This document shows positions 48,744 to 62,875 of a DNA stretch of 64,000 nt, piece after piece. The number at the start of each line of letters is the position of its first letter. The stretch's first letter is position 1. Both the position numbers and the translations under genes were made by a program. Source of the DNA: Pseudomonadales bacterium (lineage in GTDB: Bacteria > Pseudomonadota > Gammaproteobacteria > Pseudomonadales > Azotimanducaceae); contig JANQKS010000018.1 in the NCBI GenBank assembly GCA_028281005.1, positions 62,001-126,000 on the forward strand, written 5' to 3'. The notes under the pieces are model-generated. The model was given only the letters and a program-made list of their open reading frames with translations, searched no databases and was not told the origin of the DNA.

Positions 48744-50201
48744 TTATCCAGGCATGTCCATGAGACCGAATCGCCCACGGGTTTTCGCAGACATGCGAAC
48801 CAACGGACCAACGGCAATGAGCGTGCTAAACAGCACTAAAATCTCTAAGTGATAAACAAAGCTGTAGGCAAATGCGGCGTTGGAAAGCTCCGACCCACCC
48901 CCAGCAAACTCGAACCAACGAAACATATCGCGCACCACTCCGCCGATCGCCACACCGGCACCAATGGCGGATGCTTGTACTGCGCCCCATAACCCCAACG
49001 CTAGGCCACTGGTTTTTTCTGTGGCAGCGTGCATCACAGCAAACATGGTGCTGATGGCAAACAGACCAACCCCCATGCCTACCACAAAGACACCTGAGCT
49101 GAAGGTCCATAGAGAATTCATCGGCGCGGCGAAGATGATCAGGCTGAAGCCAACAATACCCACCAACAAGCCAGTGGCCGCCAACCGATATTCATTGCGC
49201 CCGCGCTGTAAAAAACTGGCGGAAAGCGCAAGCGCTAGAACGGTTCCCAACGCCAATACACCCGTGAGCAGCGTCGTTTGACCCACCGCCAACCCCAGAA
49301 TTTCGCCGCCATATGGTTCCAGCAGCACATCTTGCATGGCAAAACCGGCACTGCCGAGGCCCACTACCACGAGCAGACGCACCGCATGGGGGTTCTGCCC
49401 GGTAAAAACCCGCCAAGCGCCTTTTAAGGATTCTCGCGGCCGACCGTGGCGGGTTAAATGCGGGTTTCTAGACTCTTGTTTCCAAAACGCAATGACATTT
49501 AGCGCCACGGTCACCACGGCAGCCCCTTGAATCACCTGGATTAGGCGCAACGAACTAAACGGCTGCAACAACCAAGCAAACACCAGTGCCGCCACCACAC
49601 TACCCAACAACAGGCACAAGTACATAAGTGCCACCACCCGCGGGCGGTCTGCGTCCGGCGATAAGTCCGTGGCTAACGCCAACGCACAGGTTTGAGTGGT
49701 GTGTAGACCGGCGCCGACGAGCAGAAATGCCACTGCTGCACCCGTAGGACCTGCCCAACTCGGCCCTGACGTGAGATCCGAAAGCACCAATAACGCAAAC
49801 GGCATGATCGCCAGGCCGCCAAATTGCAGCATGGTACCCAGCCAAATATAAGGTACACGCCGCCAACCGAGGAAGGAGCGGTGCTGATCCGAGCGGTGCC
49901 CAACCAGTACGCGCAACGGCGCAAACAGAACCGGTAAAGCCACCACAATCGCCACCAGACTGGCCGCCACGCCAAGCTCAACAATCATCACACGATTGAG
50001 CACGCCGGTGAGCAGCACGATGGCCATACCCACTGTGACCTGTATAAGCGCTAGGCGCAGTATGCGATCAAGCGGAAACGCATCCGAAGCTGCATCCGCA
50101 AATGGCAGTACGGAAGTACTGACCTGGCGCCACAGCTGGGCAAAACTTTTGCTGGACGGTTTTGCGGCTTTGGATGGGTCTTTTTGCGGGTCTGCGGTCA
50201 C
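48744..50201 (-). CDS. lhaA: Light-harvesting 1 assembly protein LhaA (PucC family)
   Basis: 485 residues with about 12 membrane helices. Family motifs: NRVMIVELGVAASLVAIVVALPVLFAPLRVLVGHRSDQHRS across residues 60-100 in parts, RRVPYIWLGTMLQFGG and FAMQDVLLEPYGGEILG near 300. It is a major-facilitator-type factor for LH1 assembly and perhaps bacteriochlorophyll delivery. The start is GTG at 50201, overlapping the bchM stop (GTGA); an in-frame ATG further up lies within bchM and was not used. Confidence 0.93.
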   Translation of the reverse strand: MTADPQKDPSKAAKPSSKSFAQLWRQVSTSVLPFADAASDAFPLDRILRLALIQVTVGMAIVLLTGVLNRVMIVELGVAASLVAIVVALPVLFAPLRVLVGHRSDQHRSFLGWRRVPYIWLGTMLQFGGLAIMPFALLVLSDLTSGPSWAGPTGAAVAFLLVGAGLHTTQTCALALATDLSPDADRPRVVALMYLCLLLGSVVAALVFAWLLQPFSSLRLIQVIQGAAVVTVALNVIAFWKQESRNPHLTRHGRPRESLKGAWRVFTGQNPHAVRLLVVVGLGSAGFAMQDVLLEPYGGEILGLAVGQTTLLTGVLALGTVLALALSASFLQRGRNEYRLAATGLLVGIVGFSLIIFAAPMNSLWTFSSGVFVVGMGVGLFAISTMFAVMHAATEKTSGLALGLWGAVQASAIGAGVAIGGVVRDMFRWFEFAGGGSELSNAAFAYSFVYHLEILVLFSTLIAVGPLVRMSAKTRGRFGLMDMPG

Positions 50202-50898
50202 GGCCTCACCCAGTACAAGCCGTGCGACTTGTAAAATCCACAATCCACTCGCTGATCACGCAGCAAGCGCCAACGCCCTGCTGCCATGGCTCCGCTAGCC
50301 AGCTGATCAATCAACTGCGGTATGCGGATGGGTTGTATATCAGGCGCACGTTCGGAGCTTGGGAACAACCGACCGGTCACATGCATGGCGCGTAACAACG
50401 GCGTAGACGGTGCCACGGTAAACAACAAGCCCGATTTTGCCCGCTGCGCAAAGCGCGCCAATATGTCTTCCACATCGCTGGCGGTGTAGTGAATCATCGA
50501 ATCCATCGCCACGATGTAGTCAAACTGGCCGAGCTGCTCATCACACATATCGCCAACGGCAAACTGCACCTGTTGCTCGAGGCCAGCGGGTAGCCGCTGC
50601 CGGGCCAGGTCAATGAGGCGCGGTGAAACATCCACACCCACCACCTCGGCGCCGCGTCTGGCCAGCTGACAAGACAAAATGCCGGTGCCGCAACCGGCAT
50701 CCAGCACTCGCACACCTTGTAAATCCCCGGGTAGCCAATCCAACATCAGCGACATCATCGAATCACGTCCGTCGCGCACCGTAGCGCGAACACCGCTGAG
50801 CGGCGCATCACTGGTCAGTGCCGCCCATTTATCCAATGAGGTTTGATCAAAATAGTGCGTCAGCGCTGCGCGTTTGCTTTCGTAGGCGGATTCAGCCA

Positions 50899-50899
<1 letters not shown>
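50198..50899 (-). CDS. bchM: Mg-protoporphyrin IX methyltransferase
   Basis: 233 residues, SAM-dependent methyltransferase: motif I VLDAGCGTGILSCQLARRGAEVVGVD near residue 70, IVAMDSMIHYTASDVEDIL near 128, and the BchM C-terminus with SSERAPDIQPIRI and RDQRVDCGFYKSHGLYWVR. It methylates the ring C propionate before cyclisation by AcsF. The ATG overlaps the bchL stop (TAATG). Confidence 0.96.
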
Positions 50900-55458
<4,559 letters not shown>

Positions 55459-55484
<26 letters not shown>

Positions 55485-57047
55485 CGTACAGAGTCTCCAC
55501 TTCTATTCTTGATATGCCCTGCTCTTGGGCATACAACTCGGTATTGCGAGCAGCTTTACGTCGCACAAAAAACGGCACGCGTTGCAGCTCCGCGCTAGCG
55601 GCGTCTGTCCACACAATGGTGTCGTCGGCAGAGGCAGCGGCCGGATCTTGCTCAGCCCGCCCCGCATCCTGCTCAGCCTCCGTACCCAGGCTTTCCACTG
55701 TGACCCCAACGTCTGTACTCACCCCCCCGCCGTGGCCGAGGTGAGAGGGCTGTACGTCATTACCAAACTCAAAGTCGCCGCGGAACATACCCAACAAATG
55801 TTCTTCGAGCCCCATCATGAGCGGGTGCACCCAGGTATCGAACAAAACGTTGGCGCCTTCATGACCCATGGTCGGCGAGTAACGCGCCGGGCAATCTTCC
55901 ACATGGAACGGTGCGCAAATCACAGCGCAGGGAATCCCTAGACGTTTGGCGATGTGCCGCTCCATCTGCGTGCCCAGCACCAACTCCGGCCCTGCGGCGG
56001 CAATCGCTTGCTCTACTTCCATGTAGTCATCCGTCACCAGTGCCGGCACGCCAAGTTCTTCGGCCAAGGCACGCACCGGTTTGGCAAACTCGCGGGCGTA
56101 GGTGCCTAGACCGACCACTTTGAAGCCAAGCTCGTGGGTGGCGATGCGCGCTGCGGCACAGGCGTGGGTCGCGTCGCCAAACACAAATACTTCTTTGCCG
56201 GTGAGATAGGTCGAATCAACCGAGCGGGAATACCAGGGCAAACGTGAATCTGTAGGAGGTTCCGGCAGCGTGATACCAAGCGCCTCGCCCAGTTCCGCCA
56301 AAAACTGTTGCGTAGCACTTACCCCCAGCGGAACCGTGTGGATGGTGGTCTGTCCAAACTGGCGTTCTAGCCAGCGGCACACCGTGCTCGCCACTTCGGG
56401 ATACAGGCAAATGTTGGCCTGTGCGGCAGGAATGTTGAGCAAATCTGCCGGGGTTGCACCAAGTGGCGCTACAACGTTGACACGTACACCCACAGACTCC
56501 AACAGTCGGGAAATTTCCAGCGCGTTATCACGCGCCCTGAAACACAAATCCGCCGGCCCAAGTATGTTCACCGCGGGTGCGTCTGCGTTGCGTTCCGGCG
56601 TTTCACTGTTGCGCAGCAAACTGCGCACAATCTGATAAAAGGTTTCGCTGGCGCCCCAATTTTCTTTGCGTGAGTAAGCCGGCAACTCCACCGGCACGAT
56701 GGGGATATCCAATTGCAACTGACTGGCCAACGCCCCCGGTTGGTCTTGTAACAATTCAGCGGTGCATGATTCACCGACCAACAGCACCTCCGGCTGAAAA
56801 CGTTGCACGCTGTCGCGTACGGTATCCATCACTAACTCAGCTGTGTCCGCACCCAAATCACGCGCTTGGAACGTGGTATAGGTCACCGGTGGGCGGCGCC
56901 CTTGGCGCTCGATCATGGTGAACAGCAAATCGGCGTAGGTATCACCCTGGGGGGCATGCAAAACGTAGTGTACGTTGCGCAAACTGGAGGCGATGCGCAT
57001 GGCGCCGATGTGCGGCGGGCCTTCGTAAGTCCATAAAGATAAACGCA

Positions 57048-57048
<1 letters not shown>
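55459..57048 (-). CDS. bchB: Light-independent protochlorophyllide reductase subunit B
   Basis: 529 residues, NifK-like partner of Bch[21 protein letters not shown] starts the protein and carries no early cysteine. [18 protein letters not shown] near residue 90 has the family cysteine, and [19 protein letters not shown] lies near 290. The C-terminal [22 protein letters not shown] is the BchB signature. The linker before it (near 425-465) is Glu/Ala/Asp-rich. The ATG overlaps the bchN stop (TAATG). Confidence 0.96.
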
Positions 57049-58852
<1,804 letters not shown>

Positions 58853-58890
58853 GGTTTCCGTCGATCCCCCCACAGGCCGTGTATGCAAAG

Positions 58891-58919
58891 ATTATTAGCA
58901 GCTTAGGAGAAAGTGTCAA
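58891..58919 (-). promoter_or_regulatory. Promoter of bchF operon
   Basis: On the minus strand TTGACA (58914-58919), a 17-bp spacer and AATAAT (58891-58896). The -35 box overlaps CGT-N12-ACA (58914-58931), one base off the PpsR/CrtJ consensus TGT-N12-ACA and very like the perfect site at 61435. Confidence 0.7.
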
Positions 58920-58941
58920 TTTTATTTTACGCCTAGTTTAG

Positions 58942-58970
58942 TTGACACATTCCGTCGCGCTCCATAAATT
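58942..58970 (+). promoter_or_regulatory. Promoter of ppaA-ppsR, back to back with the bchF promoter
   Basis: TTGACA (58942-58947), 17-bp spacer, TAAATT (58965-58970). Its -35 box and that of bchF form the inverted repeat GTGTCAA (58913-58919) / TTGACAC (58942-58948). The rest of the 292-bp gap, to the ppaA ribosome site GGGAGG at 59131, holds no gene. Confidence 0.6.
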
Positions 58971-59144
58971 AGCCTGGAAGTTGACTTCTGGCGTGCTTTG
59001 CGGGATAACAATGCAGCGAGCTAAAAAAGAACCCCGACGCATTCAAGTCGAGGGGCATCGATCGAACGGCGCGCCGCAGTCCGGCCCGCCAGCACGCTCA
59101 GTGCCAAGCCGCTTACGCCTATTGGGGTACGGGAGGGAACCTAT

Positions 59145-60017
59145 ATGGCCTATATGGAGCGAGCCGAGATTATTACTGGAGTCAGTATCAGGAAACGAGC
59201 ACCGGCCCGTTCCAGTTACGCACTCCAGCGATTCATCCATCAAAACGTCCTCCCTCGCATGACGCTCACCGAGACCGAAGTAGAACACCTCAGCGTCGAG
59301 GCAAACCTCAACGCAGAGTTTGAAGTCCAAGGTAGGCGCTGCTCCAGTGAAGACAGCGTTGTGCACCTCACTTCTTTGTTGATCGGTGGTCAGATATTAC
59401 CGGCAACCGACTTTGTGTTGTCACAACGCTACGCCGGCGTACCGTTCGAAACGATCTGCCTAGAACTGTTGACACCGGCAGCCCAGTTACTCGGCCGCGG
59501 CTGGCGTGACGAAACCCTGGACTTTAATCAGGTCACAGTGGGTGTGGGGCATCTACAACGCATCATGCACGAGGTAGATCTCCTCTCACCCAAGCTATCC
59601 AACAAAAATGGTCATCACCACACCATCATCTTGATGGCCGCACCCGGTGAGCAACACACCTTCGGCTTGTCCATGTTGGGCGATTTTTTCCATCATGACG
59701 GCTGGCAAGTGTTCGGCGGTCCGGGTTATCGCCTTCCGGAATTGTTGGATACGCTCAAATACACCCCTATCGACTGCTTGGGTTTGTCTGTTTCCAATGA
59801 ACGCTGCGTGGAAGCAGCCGCCGATGTCGTCCGACAAGCCCGCAACACCAGCTGTAACCCGGCGCTTAAGGTGTTAGTGGGCGGACATTTGTGTAATTCG
59901 GACCAATCGCTTTTGCGGGCTGTCAACGCCGACGCCCAAGCCTCCGACGCCCTCGACGCGGTGCGCGTGGCCAAGCTTCTAACACCCAAGGCGTTACTAA
60001 CCAGTAGCCCAAGATAG
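59145..60017 (+). CDS. ppaA: PpaA/AerR-type B12-binding regulator of photosynthesis genes
   Basis: 290 residues. The N-terminal helical part (VVHLTSLLIGGQILPATDFVLSQRYAGVPFETICLELLTPAAQLLGRGWRDE) is the cobalamin-cap region. The C-terminal Rossmann-like B12-binding domain has MAAPGEQHTFGLSMLGDFF (histidine candidate for cobalt, near residue 172), FGGPGYRLPELLDTL and VGGHLCNSDQSLLRAVNADAQAS. AerR/PpaA antagonises PpsR/CrtJ in a light- and oxygen-dependent way. ATG 59145 follows GGGAGG at good spacing. ppsR follows after 5 bp. Confidence 0.92.
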   Translation: MAYMERAEIITGVSIRKRAPARSSYALQRFIHQNVLPRMTLTETEVEHLSVEANLNAEFEVQGRRCSSEDSVVHLTSLLIGGQILPATDFVLSQRYAGVPFETICLELLTPAAQLLGRGWRDETLDFNQVTVGVGHLQRIMHEVDLLSPKLSNKNGHHHTIILMAAPGEQHTFGLSMLGDFFHHDGWQVFGGPGYRLPELLDTLKYTPIDCLGLSVSNERCVEAAADVVRQARNTSCNPALKVLVGGHLCNSDQSLLRAVNADAQASDALDAVRVAKLLTPKALLTSSPR

Positions 60018-60022
60018 CCCCG

Positions 60023-61378
60023 ATGGACGAGCGTCAACTCAGGAGCCTGTCGCGCTCCACGCTCGTGGATCTTACCTCCGACGTTGTCCTACTGATGGAC
60101 AAAGACGGCACCATTCTAGATTCGAACGTCCGCGCCTTGGGCCGCATTGATCCCCAACAATTCGAAGTAGGCAAGTCATTTTATGACGCCGTCACTACCG
60201 AGAGCCGTGAAAAAGTCGACGCCCTGCTGCAAGACAACACACCTCAATGGCGGCAACTTAACCACCCGGTATCCGAAACGGACTTAGACCACCCGATCCG
60301 CTACTGCGCCCTGCCGCTGGGCAAAGGCGAAAAGATTCTTAGCCTGGGTCAAGACTTGCTGCCGCTGGCGGAGCTGCAACAGCAACTGGTCGCCGCCCAG
60401 GAATCCGCGGAGCAAGATTATTGGCGATTGCGCCAAGCGGAGGCGCGCTTTCAGTTGTTGTTCGAAAAGGCACGTACGCCTATTTTTGTCGCTACAGCGG
60501 AACAAGCTCGTTTGATTGAAGCAAATCCCGCCGCCCAGGCGATTATGAAACACAGCGAAATTGGCAACCGACGTTATCTAACCGCGTTGTTCCATGCAGG
60601 TGCAGAGGCGCAGGTTGAACAGCTAATTACTCAAGCCCGTGCTTCCGGCTCAAGCGAGGAGCAGGACCTGTTGTTGCGCGACGGCGTCACTACCGCCAAC
60701 GTCATCATTACGCTGCTCAGGCAAGGCAACAAAGCCAGCTTAATTGTGCAGCTCGACAGCAGCGCAGACCCGCATTCCCAACAAGGCGAAGTCCAAGGCA
60801 GCATGCAACTGCTGGAAAACCTGCCGGAACCGGTGACCATCCTCGACAACCGCCAACGTGTGGTTTGGGCAAATTTGGCGTTTGCTGAACTGTGTCAATT
60901 AGCGAGTCCGGAACACGCCTACGAACGGGAGCTCAGCGACTGGATCGGACGCTCCGCGGTGGATGTGAACGTACTGTTCAGCAATACGCAGAAGAATGGC
61001 ACGTTACGCGCATTTGCCACCGTGGCCGTCGGTGAACAACACTTACGCACAGATGTTGACATCACCGCGGTGACATTAGATCCACGTAACAGCCCCATGC
61101 ACATGGGTTTGGTGATCATGACGCGTCGCTCCGAAGACCGCGAGCCGAGCCCTGCCGCCCCGGAAGCCACAGACGTGCGGGTGAAGAATCTGATTGGGCA
61201 AATGCCGCTAAAAGAGCTCGTGCGCGAATCCGCTGAACAAATCGAACGTTTGGCCATCGACGCGGCGTTGTCGATCACTGACGACAACCGTGCCGCTGCA
61301 GCCGAAATGCTAGGTATCAGCCGCCAGAGCCTGTATTTCAAACTGCGTCGTTACGGCTACCTGGACCCGAACGAATAA
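60023..61378 (+). CDS. ppsR: Transcriptional regulator PpsR/CrtJ
   Basis: 451 residues: an N-terminal PAS domain (DVVLLMDKDGTILDSNVRAL), a coiled stretch rich in Gln (ELQQQLVAAQESAEQDYWRLRQAEARFQ, near 117-144), a second PAS (FEKARTPIFVATAEQARLIEANPAAQ), a third (LPEPVTILDNRQRVVWANLAFAELCQ) and a C-terminal Fis-type HTH (DDNRAAAAEMLGISRQSLYFKLRRYG). It represses bch, crt and puc genes under oxygen. The only cysteines are near residues 95 and 291; none lies in the HTH, unlike Rhodobacter CrtJ/PpsR. Confidence 0.95.
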   Translation: MDERQLRSLSRSTLVDLTSDVVLLMDKDGTILDSNVRALGRIDPQQFEVGKSFYDAVTTESREKVDALLQDNTPQWRQLNHPVSETDLDHPIRYCALPLGKGEKILSLGQDLLPLAELQQQLVAAQESAEQDYWRLRQAEARFQLLFEKARTPIFVATAEQARLIEANPAAQAIMKHSEIGNRRYLTALFHAGAEAQVEQLITQARASGSSEEQDLLLRDGVTTANVIITLLRQGNKASLIVQLDSSADPHSQQGEVQGSMQLLENLPEPVTILDNRQRVVWANLAFAELCQLASPEHAYERELSDWIGRSAVDVNVLFSNTQKNGTLRAFATVAVGEQHLRTDVDITAVTLDPRNSPMHMGLVIMTRRSEDREPSPAAPEATDVRVKNLIGQMPLKELVRESAEQIERLAIDAALSITDDNRAAAAEMLGISRQSLYFKLRRYGYLDPNE

Positions 61379-61434
61379 GCCCATTCCGGCTACCCTTTCC
61401 CCTCAATCGACCCTCCAATCGTGTAGATATAACG

Positions 61435-61452
61435 TGTAAATATAAATTGACA
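61435..61452. promoter_or_regulatory. PpsR/CrtJ-type operator 1
   Basis: TGTAAATATAAATTGACA is an exact TGT-N12-ACA. Its right half contains the -35 box of the downstream PucC-family gene. Confidence 0.8.
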
Positions 61453-61475
61453 CTATCGAGTGTCATACGTATCTT
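61447..61475 (+). promoter_or_regulatory. Promoter of the PucC-family gene and bchP
   Basis: TTGACA (61447-61452), 17-bp spacer, TATCTT (61470-61475). The -35 box lies in operator 1 and the -10 box in operator 2, so PpsR bound to both would exclude RNA polymerase. Confidence 0.7.
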
Positions 61476-61478
61476 ACA
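61461..61478. promoter_or_regulatory. PpsR/CrtJ-type operator 2
   Basis: TGTCATACGTATCTTACA is a second exact TGT-N12-ACA, 8 bp after operator 1, the tandem spacing known for cooperative CrtJ binding at bchC in Rhodobacter. Confidence 0.8.
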
Positions 61479-61519
61479 TCTATTGATAAAGGGCGATATT
61501 AAGGGGGGTTGCGCACTAC

Positions 61520-62875
61520 ATGGGTTGGCTAGGCATCTTCCGTATGGGCCTTGTGCAATCATGCCTGGGCGCAATTGTGGTGCTGACCACGAGCACCATC
61601 AACCGGGTGATGGTTGTTGAACTCATGCTGCCGGCCATGTTGCCCGGCATCTTGGTTGGCCTGCACTACGTCATTCAGCTTTCACGGCCTTGTTTCGGCC
61701 ACGCCTCAGATCAACTCGGCCGTCGAACCCCTTGGATTATTGCCGGCATGACTGTGCTTGCCATCGGCGGTGTGCTGGCCGCTACAGCCACCGCGTGGAT
61801 GGCTGAGAGCACCCTCTACGGCACCCTGCTGGCGGTTTTTGCATTTATTCTTATCGGCGGAGGCGTGGGTGCTGCCGGAACCTCTATGCTGGCAATGTTA
61901 GCGGCGCATGTACCGGCGCAACGGCGCGCCGCGGCGGGCAGCATCGTATGGATCATGATGATCACCGGCTTTGTAATCACCGCAAGCACGGCGGGCGCCT
62001 TTTTAGATCCGTTTACCACCACTCGCCTGATTCAGGTCACCGCCTGTGTAGCCGCCATCGCCTGGGTGGTCACCTTGCTGGCATTGGCTGGCGTTGAGCG
62101 CAGCGCGGCCCAGCAAAGCACGACACGGACAGATGAACTGAACCCCCCTGATCAACAACCCAATCAGGAAGATGACGGCGATTTTCGCACCGCCTTGCGC
62201 GAAGTATGGCGGGACCAAGACGCCAAACACTTCACCATTTTTGTATTTGTTTCGATGCTGGCTTACAGCACCCAAGATCTGATTCTAGAACCGTTTGCCG
62301 GCAGCGTCTTTGGCATGACGCCGGGCGAATCCACCCAGCTGTCTGGCTTGCAAAACGCTGGCGTGTTGCTGGGTATGCTGCTGGTAGCGGTCATCGCAAC
62401 CCGCGGCGGTGCCACCCGCTGGGGATCTTTGCGCACCTGGATGGTCTCTGGATGTGTGGCGAGCAGTGCAGCACTTTTAGCGCTGGTGCTGGCAGCACAG
62501 GCGGGACCGTCCTGGCCATTAGCACCTACCGTTATGGCCTTGGGTGTGGCCAACGGCGTATTCGCCGTGGCCGCCATAGGCTCCATGATGGCGCTGGCCG
62601 GCAGTGGGCCAAAGGGTAAAGAAGGCGTGCGTATGGGATTATGGGGGGCGGCTCAGGCGATTGCATTCGCCATCGGCGGCTTCTTCGGCACCATGTTATA
62701 TGACTTATTAACTTTTGTTGGCATCAGCGGCGCCCACGCCTATGCCAGCGCTTTTGCCATCGAGGCAAGCATCTTCCTGTGGGCTGCGTTCCTGGCCACC
62801 TCCATTCCCCAGCTTTCTGGAGGTGGCGCTCAACGCGACTACAAAACCTATCAAGTTTGGAAAGTGACCTCATGA
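61520..62875 (+). CDS. PucC-family MFS transporter (orf428-type) of the photosynthesis cluster
   Basis: 451 residues with about 12 membrane helices. NRVMVVELMLPAMLPGILVGLHYVIQLSRPCFGHASDQLGRRTPWI across residues 27-75 in parts and TQDLILEPFAGSVFGMTPGESTQLSGLQNAGVLLGML near 250-290 in parts match PucC/LhaA relatives. In Rhodobacter the equivalent gene lies between bchG and bchP. It probably helps assemble pigment-protein complexes or move bacteriochlorophyll. Its stop overlaps bchP (ATGA). Confidence 0.9.
   Translation: MGWLGIFRMGLVQSCLGAIVVLTTSTINRVMVVELMLPAMLPGILVGLHYVIQLSRPCFGHASDQLGRRTPWIIAGMTVLAIGGVLAATATAWMAESTLYGTLLAVFAFILIGGGVGAAGTSMLAMLAAHVPAQRRAAAGSIVWIMMITGFVITASTAGAFLDPFTTTRLIQVTACVAAIAWVVTLLALAGVERSAAQQSTTRTDELNPPDQQPNQEDDGDFRTALREVWRDQDAKHFTIFVFVSMLAYSTQDLILEPFAGSVFGMTPGESTQLSGLQNAGVLLGMLLVAVIATRGGATRWGSLRTWMVSGCVASSAALLALVLAAQAGPSWPLAPTVMALGVANGVFAVAAIGSMMALAGSGPKGKEGVRMGLWGAAQAIAFAIGGFFGTMLYDLLTFVGISGAHAYASAFAIEASIFLWAAFLATSIPQLSGGGAQRDYKTYQVWKVTS

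Noticed and set aside
58914-58947. A canonical PpsR/CrtJ palindrome in the bchF-ppaA gap
   Set aside because: No exact TGT-N12-ACA exists here; only one-sided matches, so it was recorded as a candidate, not as a confirmed operator.
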